Assembly: GCA_964440305.1 (NCBI GenBank)
Contig: CAYTRS010000011.1
Span: 1-18,293 of the forward strand
Direction of reading: 5' to 3'
From: CAYTRS01 sp964440305
Lineage (GTDB): Bacteria; Patescibacteriota; Minisyncoccia; Moranbacterales; JAKLHP01
Length of the DNA stretch: 18,293 nt
Shown here: piece by piece, positions 6,019 to 13,201 of the stretch
Numbering within the stretch: position 1 is the first letter of the stretch
How the letters are laid out: the number at the start of each line of letters is the position of its first letter
The notes under the pieces: generated by a model
Database searches by the model: none
What the model saw: only the letters and a program-made list of their open reading frames with translations
What the model was told of the DNA's origin: nothing
Translations under genes and position numbers: made by a program

Positions 6019-7512
6019 CTAAATTTCTTCCCATTGGTCTACGAAATAAAACGAATCGGCGGGAAAAAACGGAGGTGGATATAAATAAAGGTTGTTATCA
6101 TAAGTAATTTTTCTCTTATTATTTAGAAGCGGGCAATCTTTGTGAAATCCAAAATCAATTCCGTTTTTAGATATGACAGATCCGAAAATATCAATTTGAT
6201 TTTTTCCCAAAAGACATCCGTCTCCGCAACAAACGGGATTATATTCAGCCTTCACCAGCTCTCCATTTTGAGTCAGAAGCGCTCCGTCTATTTCCAAATC
6301 ATCGGAGCTTGAAGTTAGGATTTCAATATTCCCTTCTGAAAGCATTGCGATGACATCGCTACCGTCCGTATTGGTATATTTCACATTATTTATCCCGAGA
6401 TAAATATTGGCATCATTGGCCGGATCGGAAACCGAAGCTGCCGCCAAGGTTATTCTTTTTCCATTTATCGTACCTTCAATCCATGCATTGTCTTCCACAA
6501 AAATCACTCCTTCATCAGGAATGGAATAACTGCTCAGGCAATCTCCGCTGCAATCATTGCACGTGCCGCTTCCCGAAGTTTTGCTATATTTCTTAGGCCG
6601 ATTCTGATTTGACCCGTTGCCGACTTGATTAACCGTACAAATATCAAAAGTATCATTATCTTTTAGAATTATTCGCTTGCCCAGCCCTGTATTGTCAAAA
6701 TAACACCCAGCAGCAGTGCAATCGTTTATCGTGGCTCCGCCCGGCTCCATAGCTTCCTCTCTCAAAATCTGGAAACTTGCCGTCACACCGTTAAAATCTT
6801 TTTTGGGAACCGGAAACTTGGTTCCGGCAGTAAAAACACTTTGGGGATTGGCACTTAAAGTCCATACTCCGTTTTTGTCGTTATATGTATGAAAGGGATT
6901 TATATCATCATACGAAGAAACTCCTGACAGAACGGTATTATTTGCTGTTCCATCAAAATGAACTCCTTCATTGGACATGATTTTTCCGTTTATTGTCCAG
7001 GCCTCGTCAAAGCAGGTTGAAGCATCTGAAAGATAAGCAAAATCGCTCCAAATCGATCTTCTTAGCCTTATTTTAATGGTTCTGGTTACATTAGGCCTGC
7101 TAATCGCCTTCCCTACGGAGCTTACTTCTACAATATTATAATTATTAGACAGGGGAAAACTTACGCTTATTTCGCTTTCCCCGATTTTATTTCCATTATT
7201 ATCCAGATAATCCTTGATATAGGCATTGCTTACTCCCAAGGGGCTTCCTTCCCAAAAATCAACAATTTCTTGCTGATTTTTTCCCTCTATCTCATGAGCC
7301 AGGTACCAGCGGTAAAAATAAACTCCTCCTTCAGCAATGTGAAACGCCTTTTCCCTGGTTTCAATGTGAGAAGCGTATTTTATCTGCGAAGTGACAAACT
7401 GCATCACGCCCAAAAGCAGAATGGAAACAGTCGCAGAAATAACAAGACCGTAAGCGATAGCCGATCCTTTTAATTTATCCGGATATGCAAATATTTTTTC
7501 AGATGTTTTCAT
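6019..7512 (-). CDS. PilX-like pilus assembly protein, cysteine-rich
   Basis: A 497-residue secreted or membrane-anchored protein with an N-terminal pilin-like segment: basic leader, LKG (14-16), then a hydrophobic helix SAIAYGLVISATVSILLLG, but no Glu5. KYASHIETREKAFHIAEGG (45-63) and YFYRWYLAHE are familiar from PilX-type proteins of Parcubacteria. The long beta-rich remainder carries 11 cysteines, including pairs such as CNDCSGDC and CCGDGC. In other bacteria PilX/GspK-type minor pilins help prime the pilus tip. The start overlaps the upstream minor-pilin gene by 14 bp, so the two are coupled. Pilin cleavage after G16 is inferred; absence of Glu5 fits a tip or GspK-like subunit. Confidence 0.82.
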   Translation of the reverse strand: MKTSEKIFAYPDKLKGSAIAYGLVISATVSILLLGVMQFVTSQIKYASHIETREKAFHIAEGGVYFYRWYLAHEIEGKNQQEIVDFWEGSPLGVSNAYIKDYLDNNGNKIGESEISVSFPLSNNYNIVEVSSVGKAISRPNVTRTIKIRLRRSIWSDFAYLSDASTCFDEAWTINGKIMSNEGVHFDGTANNTVLSGVSSYDDINPFHTYNDKNGVWTLSANPQSVFTAGTKFPVPKKDFNGVTASFQILREEAMEPGGATINDCTAAGCYFDNTGLGKRIILKDNDTFDICTVNQVGNGSNQNRPKKYSKTSGSGTCNDCSGDCLSSYSIPDEGVIFVEDNAWIEGTINGKRITLAAASVSDPANDANIYLGINNVKYTNTDGSDVIAMLSEGNIEILTSSSDDLEIDGALLTQNGELVKAEYNPVCCGDGCLLGKNQIDIFGSVISKNGIDFGFHKDCPLLNNKRKITYDNNLYLYPPPFFPADSFYFVDQWEEI

Positions 7513-8122
7513 CTATATTCCTCAATTCAACAGAAGTTCCGATTTTTACGTTTTCCGGAGCGCTGCTGGGCTTGATATTTATCCATAAATTAACTTCGAT
7601 TATTCTTATTTCGGTAAGTGTTGGAGGAGAACCCAGTATGTTATTTGAATTGTCGTAGTACCTAAAAATTGGCTCAGATATTCCGCTATTCATCACATAG
7701 CCAGCTAAGACAGTGACAACATCGGAATTGTAATCGGCCGGATACGAAAGCGGACTTCCGCTCGGCTCGGCAACGCCTTTTTTCAAAATATCATTATCAT
7801 CGTCAAGAAAATATCTCACTCTTTCTATATTATCATCATCGTCATCGTTCAAATAAACAACCAGCTCTGTTCCACTCGCTGCTTTAATCATATATTCTCC
7901 CGTGTTTGGCTGCATGATTCCCCTAAGCTGCTTTGAGATCCTGCTTACATTGCCGGCTGCCTGGCTGGCCGCCATTCCTTCCTCCATAATGAAAGAGTTT
8001 GACTTCCAGCTGTTGACAAAAAGAGCGGTAAATCCCGCAATTCCCATCGTAAAAATAGAAAGAGCGACTATCATTTCAATTAAAGTAAGTCCTTTTTTGT
8101 TTTTTTTCGTTAGATTTGGCAT
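7499..8122 (-). CDS. Type IV minor prepilin (PilW/PulJ-like)
   Basis: A 207-residue prepilin. The leader MPNLTKKNKKG ends in the G11/L12 cleavage site of prepilin peptidase. The mature protein starts LTLIEMIVALSIFTMGIAGF, with Glu5 (E16) and a long hydrophobic helix, the diagnostic N-methylation domain. The globular part is beta-rich with an acidic run (NDDDDDN, about 92-98) that could bind calcium, as several minor pseudopilins do; this is inferred. Its TGA stop overlaps the next gene by 14 bp, and the preceding large prepilin ends only 11 bp before its start, so the three pilin-like genes form one tight unit. Confidence 0.92.
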   Translation of the reverse strand: MPNLTKKNKKGLTLIEMIVALSIFTMGIAGFTALFVNSWKSNSFIMEEGMAASQAAGNVSRISKQLRGIMQPNTGEYMIKAASGTELVVYLNDDDDDNIERVRYFLDDDNDILKKGVAEPSGSPLSYPADYNSDVVTVLAGYVMNSGISEPIFRYYDNSNNILGSPPTLTEIRIIEVNLWINIKPSSAPENVKIGTSVELRNIDENI

Positions 8123-8133
8123 GGAAAAGTGAT

Positions 8134-9480
8134 TTATATTGATTCGGTAAGTAAAATGCTTTTATTGGTAAAACCGCTCACGTCGGCAGTATCATTTAAG
8201 TCATTGTATCCGGATGCTGAAATGCTTATGTTGTAATTGGAATTCGTCATTGTGCTTGGCGTTTCCGGAAAATAAGCTTTACCGAAAGCATTGGTTGTGA
8301 GAGTGACATCGTATAGCAATGGATCGCTTGCCAGTTGAACTTTTACGCTGGCATCAGCAATGGGAGCTGCGGTAATGCTGTCTGCGACCTCAACCAGAAG
8401 CGAATGTTCTACTTCTGAAGCCAATATTGCTTCCGCTTCCAAGGTTTCATTTGCATTAAGCGATATTTTGTTTTCCAAATCGCTTATCGGATTCAGCCAT
8501 AGAAATTGATATTGAACGGAATTTGACTCATCATTGAGATCTGTAAAAGAAAAGAAGTATGGACCGAAACTCATATCGGAAAAACTTTCCGTTCCATCGC
8601 TTCCTGAAATAGTATCGGAAAATCCATAAATGGCCGTAGTCCCATTTTCGGTTCCTAGAAATTTCCCGCCGGAAATATCAAATCCGAGATTAGCAACAAT
8701 ATTTCCGAAGGTGTCTTTCAGGGAAACATTAAGAACAGAAACTTTATCCGTTTGAATGTTTTTTTCTGTCAGCGTTTTTTCTACTATTTCAGCGTGACCG
8801 TCAGAAGGATCAAAAATTCCGGTTTCATCAAGCGTTTCCACGGGATAATAATTATTGGCATCGCCTATTGTTATTTTATGGAGTCCGGGATCAAGTCCTG
8901 TTAAAAAAAGATCTCCGCTGGAATTGGCGCTTCCGGAATAAATAAGCTCATTATCCGTCAAATCCCTGATGCTTAAAGAAGCGCTGGGAAGACCATTTCC
9001 GTTCTGGTCTATGATATGAAGGCGCAAATAACCCTTGCTGGCGTCTTCTTCCCTTACCGGCGGAACGACAATGGCATTCAGTTCGATTTTTTTGCTTTCG
9101 TCATTTAATATCCAATTTACTTTTATATTTATTTTCTTATAATCCCAGGAAACCGAGTCTTCCGGAATGCTTCCGTCTTGCGCATCGTCAAAGTCGTTGA
9201 TATTGGTAGTCACATAATAACTAATGCCGTTTTTTGTCATTTCAACATTTTCCGCTGCTCCGGAGGAAAGATTTTCATATCCCAGATTTCTTATCTTTTC
9301 AATCTCCTCGTTGGCCAGGGAAACTGCTCCCATTTTCTTTTTTGTTTCAATGATATAGTTTATTCCTATATTGAAAGCATTATAAAGAGAAAGCACGGAT
9401 ACGGTGAATATGAATAGGAAAACTAAGGCTTCAATGATGGTAAAGCCCTTATGGAAACTTATAATTTTTGAATTTTTAAT
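8134..9480 (-). CDS. Large type IV prepilin with repeated beta-sandwich domains; no ordinary start codon
   Basis: In-frame translation upstream of the first usual start (GTG 9396) gives KIISFHKG followed by FTIIEALVFLFIFTVSVLSL: a textbook prepilin leader, cleavage site (G at 9447) and N-terminal helix with Glu5. The GTG lies inside that helix, so the true start must be upstream, but the frame, open back to 9510, has no ATG, GTG or TTG. I mark the ATT at 9480 because it would give the leader (M)KNSKIISFHKG; this is inferred, giving 448 residues. The ectodomain contains about three carboxypeptidase-regulatory/Ig-like beta repeats (near GYLRLHIIDQNGNGLP, VLNVSLKDTFGNIVANLG and HSLLVEVADSITAAPIADAS), fitting an adhesive or tip minor pilin. 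Possible alternatives are a frameshift or a decayed start. Certainty of the gene is high, of its 5' end low. Confidence 0.8.
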   Translation of the reverse strand: MKNSKIISFHKGFTIIEALVFLFIFTVSVLSLYNAFNIGINYIIETKKKMGAVSLANEEIEKIRNLGYENLSSGAAENVEMTKNGISYYVTTNINDFDDAQDGSIPEDSVSWDYKKINIKVNWILNDESKKIELNAIVVPPVREEDASKGYLRLHIIDQNGNGLPSASLSIRDLTDNELIYSGSANSSGDLFLTGLDPGLHKITIGDANNYYPVETLDETGIFDPSDGHAEIVEKTLTEKNIQTDKVSVLNVSLKDTFGNIVANLGFDISGGKFLGTENGTTAIYGFSDTISGSDGTESFSDMSFGPYFFSFTDLNDESNSVQYQFLWLNPISDLENKISLNANETLEAEAILASEVEHSLLVEVADSITAAPIADASVKVQLASDPLLYDVTLTTNAFGKAYFPETPSTMTNSNYNISISASGYNDLNDTADVSGFTNKSILLTESI

Positions 9481-9561
9481 TTTGTAAATAATTCTTAAAT
9501 TTCTAAATGTTTAAAAAATTTAAGCATTGGAAATTATTTAAAAATTATAAAATTAAAAATT
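9471..9561. repeat. AT-rich interrupted palindrome, PilC/prepilin junction
   Basis: AATTTTTAATTTT (9471-9483) is the exact reverse complement of AAAATTAAAAATT (9549-9561), and TAAATAATT (9485-9493) of AATTATTTA (9532-9540). The arms converge on a centre near 9515. The left arm overlaps the 5' coding part of the large prepilin. There is no T run typical of a terminator in a fixed position. Confidence 0.75.
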
Positions 9562-9569
9562 TAAAAATT

Positions 9570-10787
9570 TTATTTTATGTTTTCCATCAAAGAATACATC
9601 GGCTGGAGCATGGAAACGGCAAAAAATCCGACTGCCCCTCCAATAAAAATCATCAGCACCGGCTCAATAATTGAAGACATATTCTTGGTAATCTGATCCA
9701 CTTCTTCTTCATAGAATTGCGCCAATTTCATGAGCACCGTATCCGTCTTTCCGGTTTCTTCTCCAACCTCCATCATCTGGAAAACAAGAGGCGGAAAAAT
9801 ATCCGGATACTGCGAAATGGCCTTGCTCAAAGTCACGCCCTTTTGAATCTGTTCAATGGCATTTTTCACAGCCGTTTTGTAATAATAATTTCCAAGAGTT
9901 CTGGAAATAATTCCCAGAGCATCAATCACTGAAACTCCGCTTTTGATAAGGGAGCTGTAAATGCGTGCGAATCGGGCGCAATTAACTTTTATAACAATAT
10001 TTTTTATAACTGGAATTTTGATATAAAGAAGGCTGAAAAATTTTTTGCCCGAACCAGTGGCATAAAAAAGCTTTATGAAAACTGCCAGAAAAATAAAAAT
10101 TAGAATGACAAGGATGCTGTGATTCTTGAAAAAATCGCTCAAGCCGATGATAAACCGGGTGGTGGGAGGTAGCACGACATCCATGTCTTTGAAAACTCCG
10201 GTAATTTTCGGAAGGACATAGGTAAGCATGAGGACTGCAATTCCGATCATCGCCACGATAATTACCGCCGGATAAGTCAGCGCTCCTCTTACTTTGCTGA
10301 TAAGGTCGTGCTCTTTTTCCATTTGTGAGGCGACAATATTCAGAACTTCCTCCAAATTTCCTCCTGTTTCTCCAACCTTAACCATATTCACAAAAAGTTC
10401 ATTGAAAACCGAGGGGTATCTTGCCAAAGCGTCGCTAAAAGCTTTTCCCTCTTGGACATCGGTAGAAATTTTGGCAAGAATATTTTTGAAAGTCTTGTTC
10501 TTTACCTGAAGCGTCTGATTATTAAGCGCCCGCGAAATAGTGAGGCCGGAGCTTATCATTACGCTCAAATTGCGCGCAAAAACCATTTTTTCCTTAAGCG
10601 GAACCGACATAAAACGGTCCAAAAAATTAACGCTGATTTTGCTCTTTTTTTCTTCTACTGCCTTAAGGGAAGTCAAAATCATCCCCTCTGAGCGAAGTTG
10701 CATGGCAACCGCCTTTTCATTCGAGGCTTCCACTTCCCCTCCCTTGGTTTCTCCGGAACTGCTTTTTGCGGTGTAAATATACTTCAT
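9570..10787 (-). CDS. pilC: PilC/GspF-type inner-membrane platform protein
   Basis: A 405-residue protein with the duplicated T2SF domain. The start MKYIYTAKSSSGETKGGEVEA at ATG 10787 is the family norm; the longer reading to 10823 is in the spacer and adds an atypical segment. Repeat one contains MVFARNLSVMISSGLTISRAL and VKVGETGGNLEEVL; repeat two contains ARFARIYSSLIKSGVSVIDAL and MMEVGEETGKTDTVL. Membrane helices lie near 165-190, 220-240 and 370-395. PilC sits in the inner membrane over the ATPase and passes its rotation to pilin subunits. It follows pilB after a 117-bp palindromic spacer. Confidence 0.96.
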   Translation of the reverse strand: MKYIYTAKSSSGETKGGEVEASNEKAVAMQLRSEGMILTSLKAVEEKKSKISVNFLDRFMSVPLKEKMVFARNLSVMISSGLTISRALNNQTLQVKNKTFKNILAKISTDVQEGKAFSDALARYPSVFNELFVNMVKVGETGGNLEEVLNIVASQMEKEHDLISKVRGALTYPAVIIVAMIGIAVLMLTYVLPKITGVFKDMDVVLPPTTRFIIGLSDFFKNHSILVILIFIFLAVFIKLFYATGSGKKFFSLLYIKIPVIKNIVIKVNCARFARIYSSLIKSGVSVIDALGIISRTLGNYYYKTAVKNAIEQIQKGVTLSKAISQYPDIFPPLVFQMMEVGEETGKTDTVLMKLAQFYEEEVDQITKNMSSIIEPVLMIFIGGAVGFFAVSMLQPMYSLMENIK

Positions 10788-10904
10788 ATTATTAAATCCG
10801 AATGACAAAATCCAAATTTCCAATTAATGTCTAAATCCAAATGACAAAAATTTAAATATTTGAATTTTGGATTTGATTTGACATTTGGAATTTGAGCTTT
10901 GACA
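10788..10904. repeat. AT-rich interrupted palindrome with internal direct repeats, PilB/PilC junction
   Basis: AAATCCAA (10833-10840) is complementary to TTGGATTT (10867-10874) and AATGTC (10826-10831) to GACATT (10880-10885) around a centre near 10853. A 17-bp segment at 10794-10810 recurs at 10833-10849 with one mismatch (AAATCCG/AAATCCA then AATGACAAAA). The spacer contains no gene. Confidence 0.75.
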
Positions 10905-12656
10905 TTATTCTTTAGTTACTCTCAAAACCTCTTCAATAGAAGTTGTCCCTTGAACAATTTTTGCGAAACCGTCTTCAATCATCGTAGCCATTCCCTGCTC
11001 CTTGGCCTTCTTTTCAATGTCATCCGCGGAAGCCATGGAAATGATAAGCTTTTGAATCTCATCATTCACGCCCAAAACTTCATATACTCCCGAACGGCCC
11101 TTATATCCCTCCTTTCCGCACTTATCACATCCCTTGGCTTTATAAAGATCTATACTTGTCCAATCGGCTCCCTCCGGCACCGTTTTTTTAAGATCCGGAA
11201 CGCTTTTGATATAATCCAGAATTTCTTTCATATTATAGTTAGTTTCCAGAGTTTTCACTTCTTTTTCATTAAGTCTGTATTTCACCCGGCATTCCAAACA
11301 GAGTTTGCGGACAAGCCTTTGCGCGACAATTACATTGACAGTTGAAGCTATCAGAAAGGATTCCGCCCCCATGTCAATAAGCCTGGGCAGAGTTCCCGCC
11401 GCGCTGTTCGTATGGAGAGTGGAGAGCACCAGATGTCCCGTCATGGCTGATTCAATGGCAATTTGCATTGTTTCCTTATCCCTAATTTCTCCAATCATTA
11501 TGATATCCGGGTCCTGGCGCAAAAGCGCCCGCAAGGCGGTGGCAAAAGTCATTCCGATTTTCGGATTCACCTGGGTTTGATTGATCCTCTGCATCCGATA
11601 TTCAATCGGGTCTTCCACCGTGCTGATATTCACTCCCGGCTCGTTCAGAATGTCCATTATCGTATAGAGGGTGGTTGTTTTTCCGGATCCGGTCGGACCG
11701 GTAACTAGGATCATTCCGTTGGGTTTTTTTATCTCCTGATGGATTATTTCCAGCCCTTTTCCCCAAAGCCCCATTTTTTCAAGCGTCAGGCCTTTGGCAG
11801 ATTCATCCAAAAGCCTCATTACGATTTTTTCCCCTTCAAAAACGGGAATGATGCTGACACGAAGGGAGAATTTGTAGTCGTCTTTTTCAATCTTGATTCT
11901 TCCGTCTTGCGGCAATCTATGCTCATCCAGCTTCAAGCTGGAAAGAACCTTAATCCTGGCGATAATTCCCGGCATAATTTCCCTGGGAAGGCTCATCGCA
12001 TCATGAAGAATTCCGTCAATCCGGTATCTTACCACCACTTCTTTTTCCAGCGGCTCTATATGGATGTCGCTTGCCGACTGGAGAATTGCGTGTTTGATCA
12101 GAGTGTCTACTATCCGAATAATGGGAAGCCCTTGGGCTACTTTCTCCAAATCTTCCTCATCTTTCTCCTCATTTTGAACGCTTTCCGCGTCTTTGGTGAT
12201 TATGTCTCCGAATTCAGCTTTGAGGCTTTTTTCATATTGCTTAAGGATGATTTTTATGCTTTCGGCAGAAGTAAGGCAGGGAGTTATTTTAAATCCGGTT
12301 TTTTTGCGGATAAAATCAATTGTTTGGAGATCTTCCGGATTAAGCATCGCCACTTTTAAATTGTTTCCCTCTTTTTCAAAGGAAACCACGCTGTATTTCT
12401 TGGCAATCGGCTCGGGAACTATCTGCAGAACTTCATGGGGAATTACAGATTTTGAAAGATCCACGAAAGGAATGCCCAAAATATAAGAATACATCCGGCG
12501 AAGATCGTTTTCGCTGACAAGGCCTTTTGCCAAAAGAAGGTCGCCTAACTGTTGTTTGCCAGTTTCCGCCTCCAAAAAAACTTCTTCAATTTTATCCTTA
12601 GCCAGGATGTTGCTATCCAGCAAAAAATCTCTTAGCCTTTTGTTTTCAATCCGCAT
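10905..12656 (-). CDS. pilB: PilB/GspE-type pilus assembly ATPase
   Basis: A 583-residue secretion ATPase that powers pilus extension. Residues about 1-145 form the MshEN/T2SSE N-terminal domain. The catalytic part shows the SASDIHIEP strand (194-202), Walker A GPTGSGKTT (320-328), the Asp box near STVEDPIEY (345-353), Walker B DPDIIMIGE (382-390) and the His box TGHLVLSTLHT (406-416). The zinc-binding tetracysteine C453/C456 and C510/C513, with a long insert between the pairs, marks the assembly type rather than the retraction ATPase PilT. It is transcribed between the response regulator and pilC. The start at 12656 gives the normal MshEN beginning. Confidence 0.97.
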   Translation of the reverse strand: MRIENKRLRDFLLDSNILAKDKIEEVFLEAETGKQQLGDLLLAKGLVSENDLRRMYSYILGIPFVDLSKSVIPHEVLQIVPEPIAKKYSVVSFEKEGNNLKVAMLNPEDLQTIDFIRKKTGFKITPCLTSAESIKIILKQYEKSLKAEFGDIITKDAESVQNEEKDEEDLEKVAQGLPIIRIVDTLIKHAILQSASDIHIEPLEKEVVVRYRIDGILHDAMSLPREIMPGIIARIKVLSSLKLDEHRLPQDGRIKIEKDDYKFSLRVSIIPVFEGEKIVMRLLDESAKGLTLEKMGLWGKGLEIIHQEIKKPNGMILVTGPTGSGKTTTLYTIMDILNEPGVNISTVEDPIEYRMQRINQTQVNPKIGMTFATALRALLRQDPDIIMIGEIRDKETMQIAIESAMTGHLVLSTLHTNSAAGTLPRLIDMGAESFLIASTVNVIVAQRLVRKLCLECRVKYRLNEKEVKTLETNYNMKEILDYIKSVPDLKKTVPEGADWTSIDLYKAKGCDKCGKEGYKGRSGVYEVLGVNDEIQKLIISMASADDIEKKAKEQGMATMIEDGFAKIVQGTTSIEEVLRVTKE

Positions 12657-12660
12657 AAGC

Positions 12661-12746
12661 CGGAGTTATAAAGTTTTTAAAGTTATAAGGTTTTATCATT
12701 GTGCTTTATAACTTTATAAACCTGATGAACTTTATGAACTTTTATA
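12661..12746. repeat. AT-rich palindrome built of 9-bp tandem units, response regulator/PilB junction
   Basis: AGTTATAAAG (12664-12673) pairs with CTTTATAACT (12704-12713) and AAAGTTATAA (12679-12688) with TTATAACTTT (12706-12715), so two left copies compete for one right copy. The right half runs in 9-bp units: ACTTTATAA, ACCTGATGA, ACTTTATGA, ACTTTTATA (12711-12746). No gene is present. Confidence 0.75.
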
Positions 12747-12747
12747 G

Positions 12748-13122
12748 CTATTTTATTATTTCTTTCACTTTTTTCACTATTTCTTCCAAACCGTATTCGG
12801 ATTTTACAAGATAAGTAGTTGCTCCCAGTTTTATCGCTTTTTCCACATCATTCACGCTTCCCAGATTTGTAAGAATGACAACAGGGATATTTTTGGTGGT
12901 TTCTTCACTCTTTAAATCGGAAACTACTTCATATCCGTCTTTTTTCGGCAGGATTATGTCCAAAAGGATTATGTCGGGATTTTCTTTTTTCGCGAGAACT
13001 ATTCCCTCTTCTCCGTCGGAAGCCTTGACAACATCAAATCCGTCGGAAGAAAAAAATTCTGCGAGCGCCATCTGCATTTTTGAATCATCTTCCACAATCA
13101 ATATTTTTTTCTTGTTTTCCAT
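12748..13122 (-). CDS. Receiver-only response regulator
   Basis: A 124-residue stand-alone CheY-like REC domain with no output domain. The acidic pocket is E11-D12-D13, the phosphoacceptor D55 in LLDIILPKKDG, the switch residue T85 (VVILTN) and the conserved K107 (YLVKSEY), so it should be phosphorylatable. It lies between the histidine kinase and pilB in the same transcript, and its likely partner is that kinase. With no DNA-binding domain it should act through protein contact. PilG-type single-domain regulators of twitching are a precedent, but the target here is unknown. Confidence 0.95.
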   Translation of the reverse strand: MENKKKILIVEDDSKMQMALAEFFSSDGFDVVKASDGEEGIVLAKKENPDIILLDIILPKKDGYEVVSDLKSEETTKNIPVVILTNLGSVNDVEKAIKLGATTYLVKSEYGLEEIVKKVKEIIK

Positions 13123-13130
13123 ATTATTTT

Positions 13131-13200
13131 TAGTTCACAGTTATTATTCTGCGGTTCACAGTATAACTTATTTTGTCTGTCGACTGTGGACCGTGAACTA
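13131..13200. repeat. Interrupted palindrome, histidine kinase/response regulator junction
   Basis: TAGTTCAC (13131-13138) pairs with GTGAACTA (13193-13200), and GGTTCACAGT (13153-13162) with ACTGTGGACC (13183-13192) with one G-T pair. GTTCACAGT occurs twice on the left (13133-13141 and 13154-13162), so two alternative foldings compete. It is the most GC-containing and best-paired spacer in the pilus locus. Confidence 0.8.
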
Positions 13201-13201
13201 T

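Noticed and set aside
4171..8122. UGA-to-glycine recoding as in Gracilibacteria/Absconditabacteria
   Set aside because: TGA terminates pilN and the minor pilin exactly at coupled overlaps with the next gene, and the other proteins read normally under code 11.
10788..10823. N-terminal extension of PilC
   Set aside because: These codons lie in the palindromic spacer; MKYIYTAK is the standard beginning of the family.
11739..12359. 206-residue plus-strand open frame opposite pilB
   Set aside because: Antisense shadow of the ATPase gene; composition is rich in Phe and His as expected from reading the complement.
9471..13200. CRISPR array as an explanation for the repeated spacers
   Set aside because: Units are short, degenerate and different at each site, spacing is not constant and no cas genes are present.
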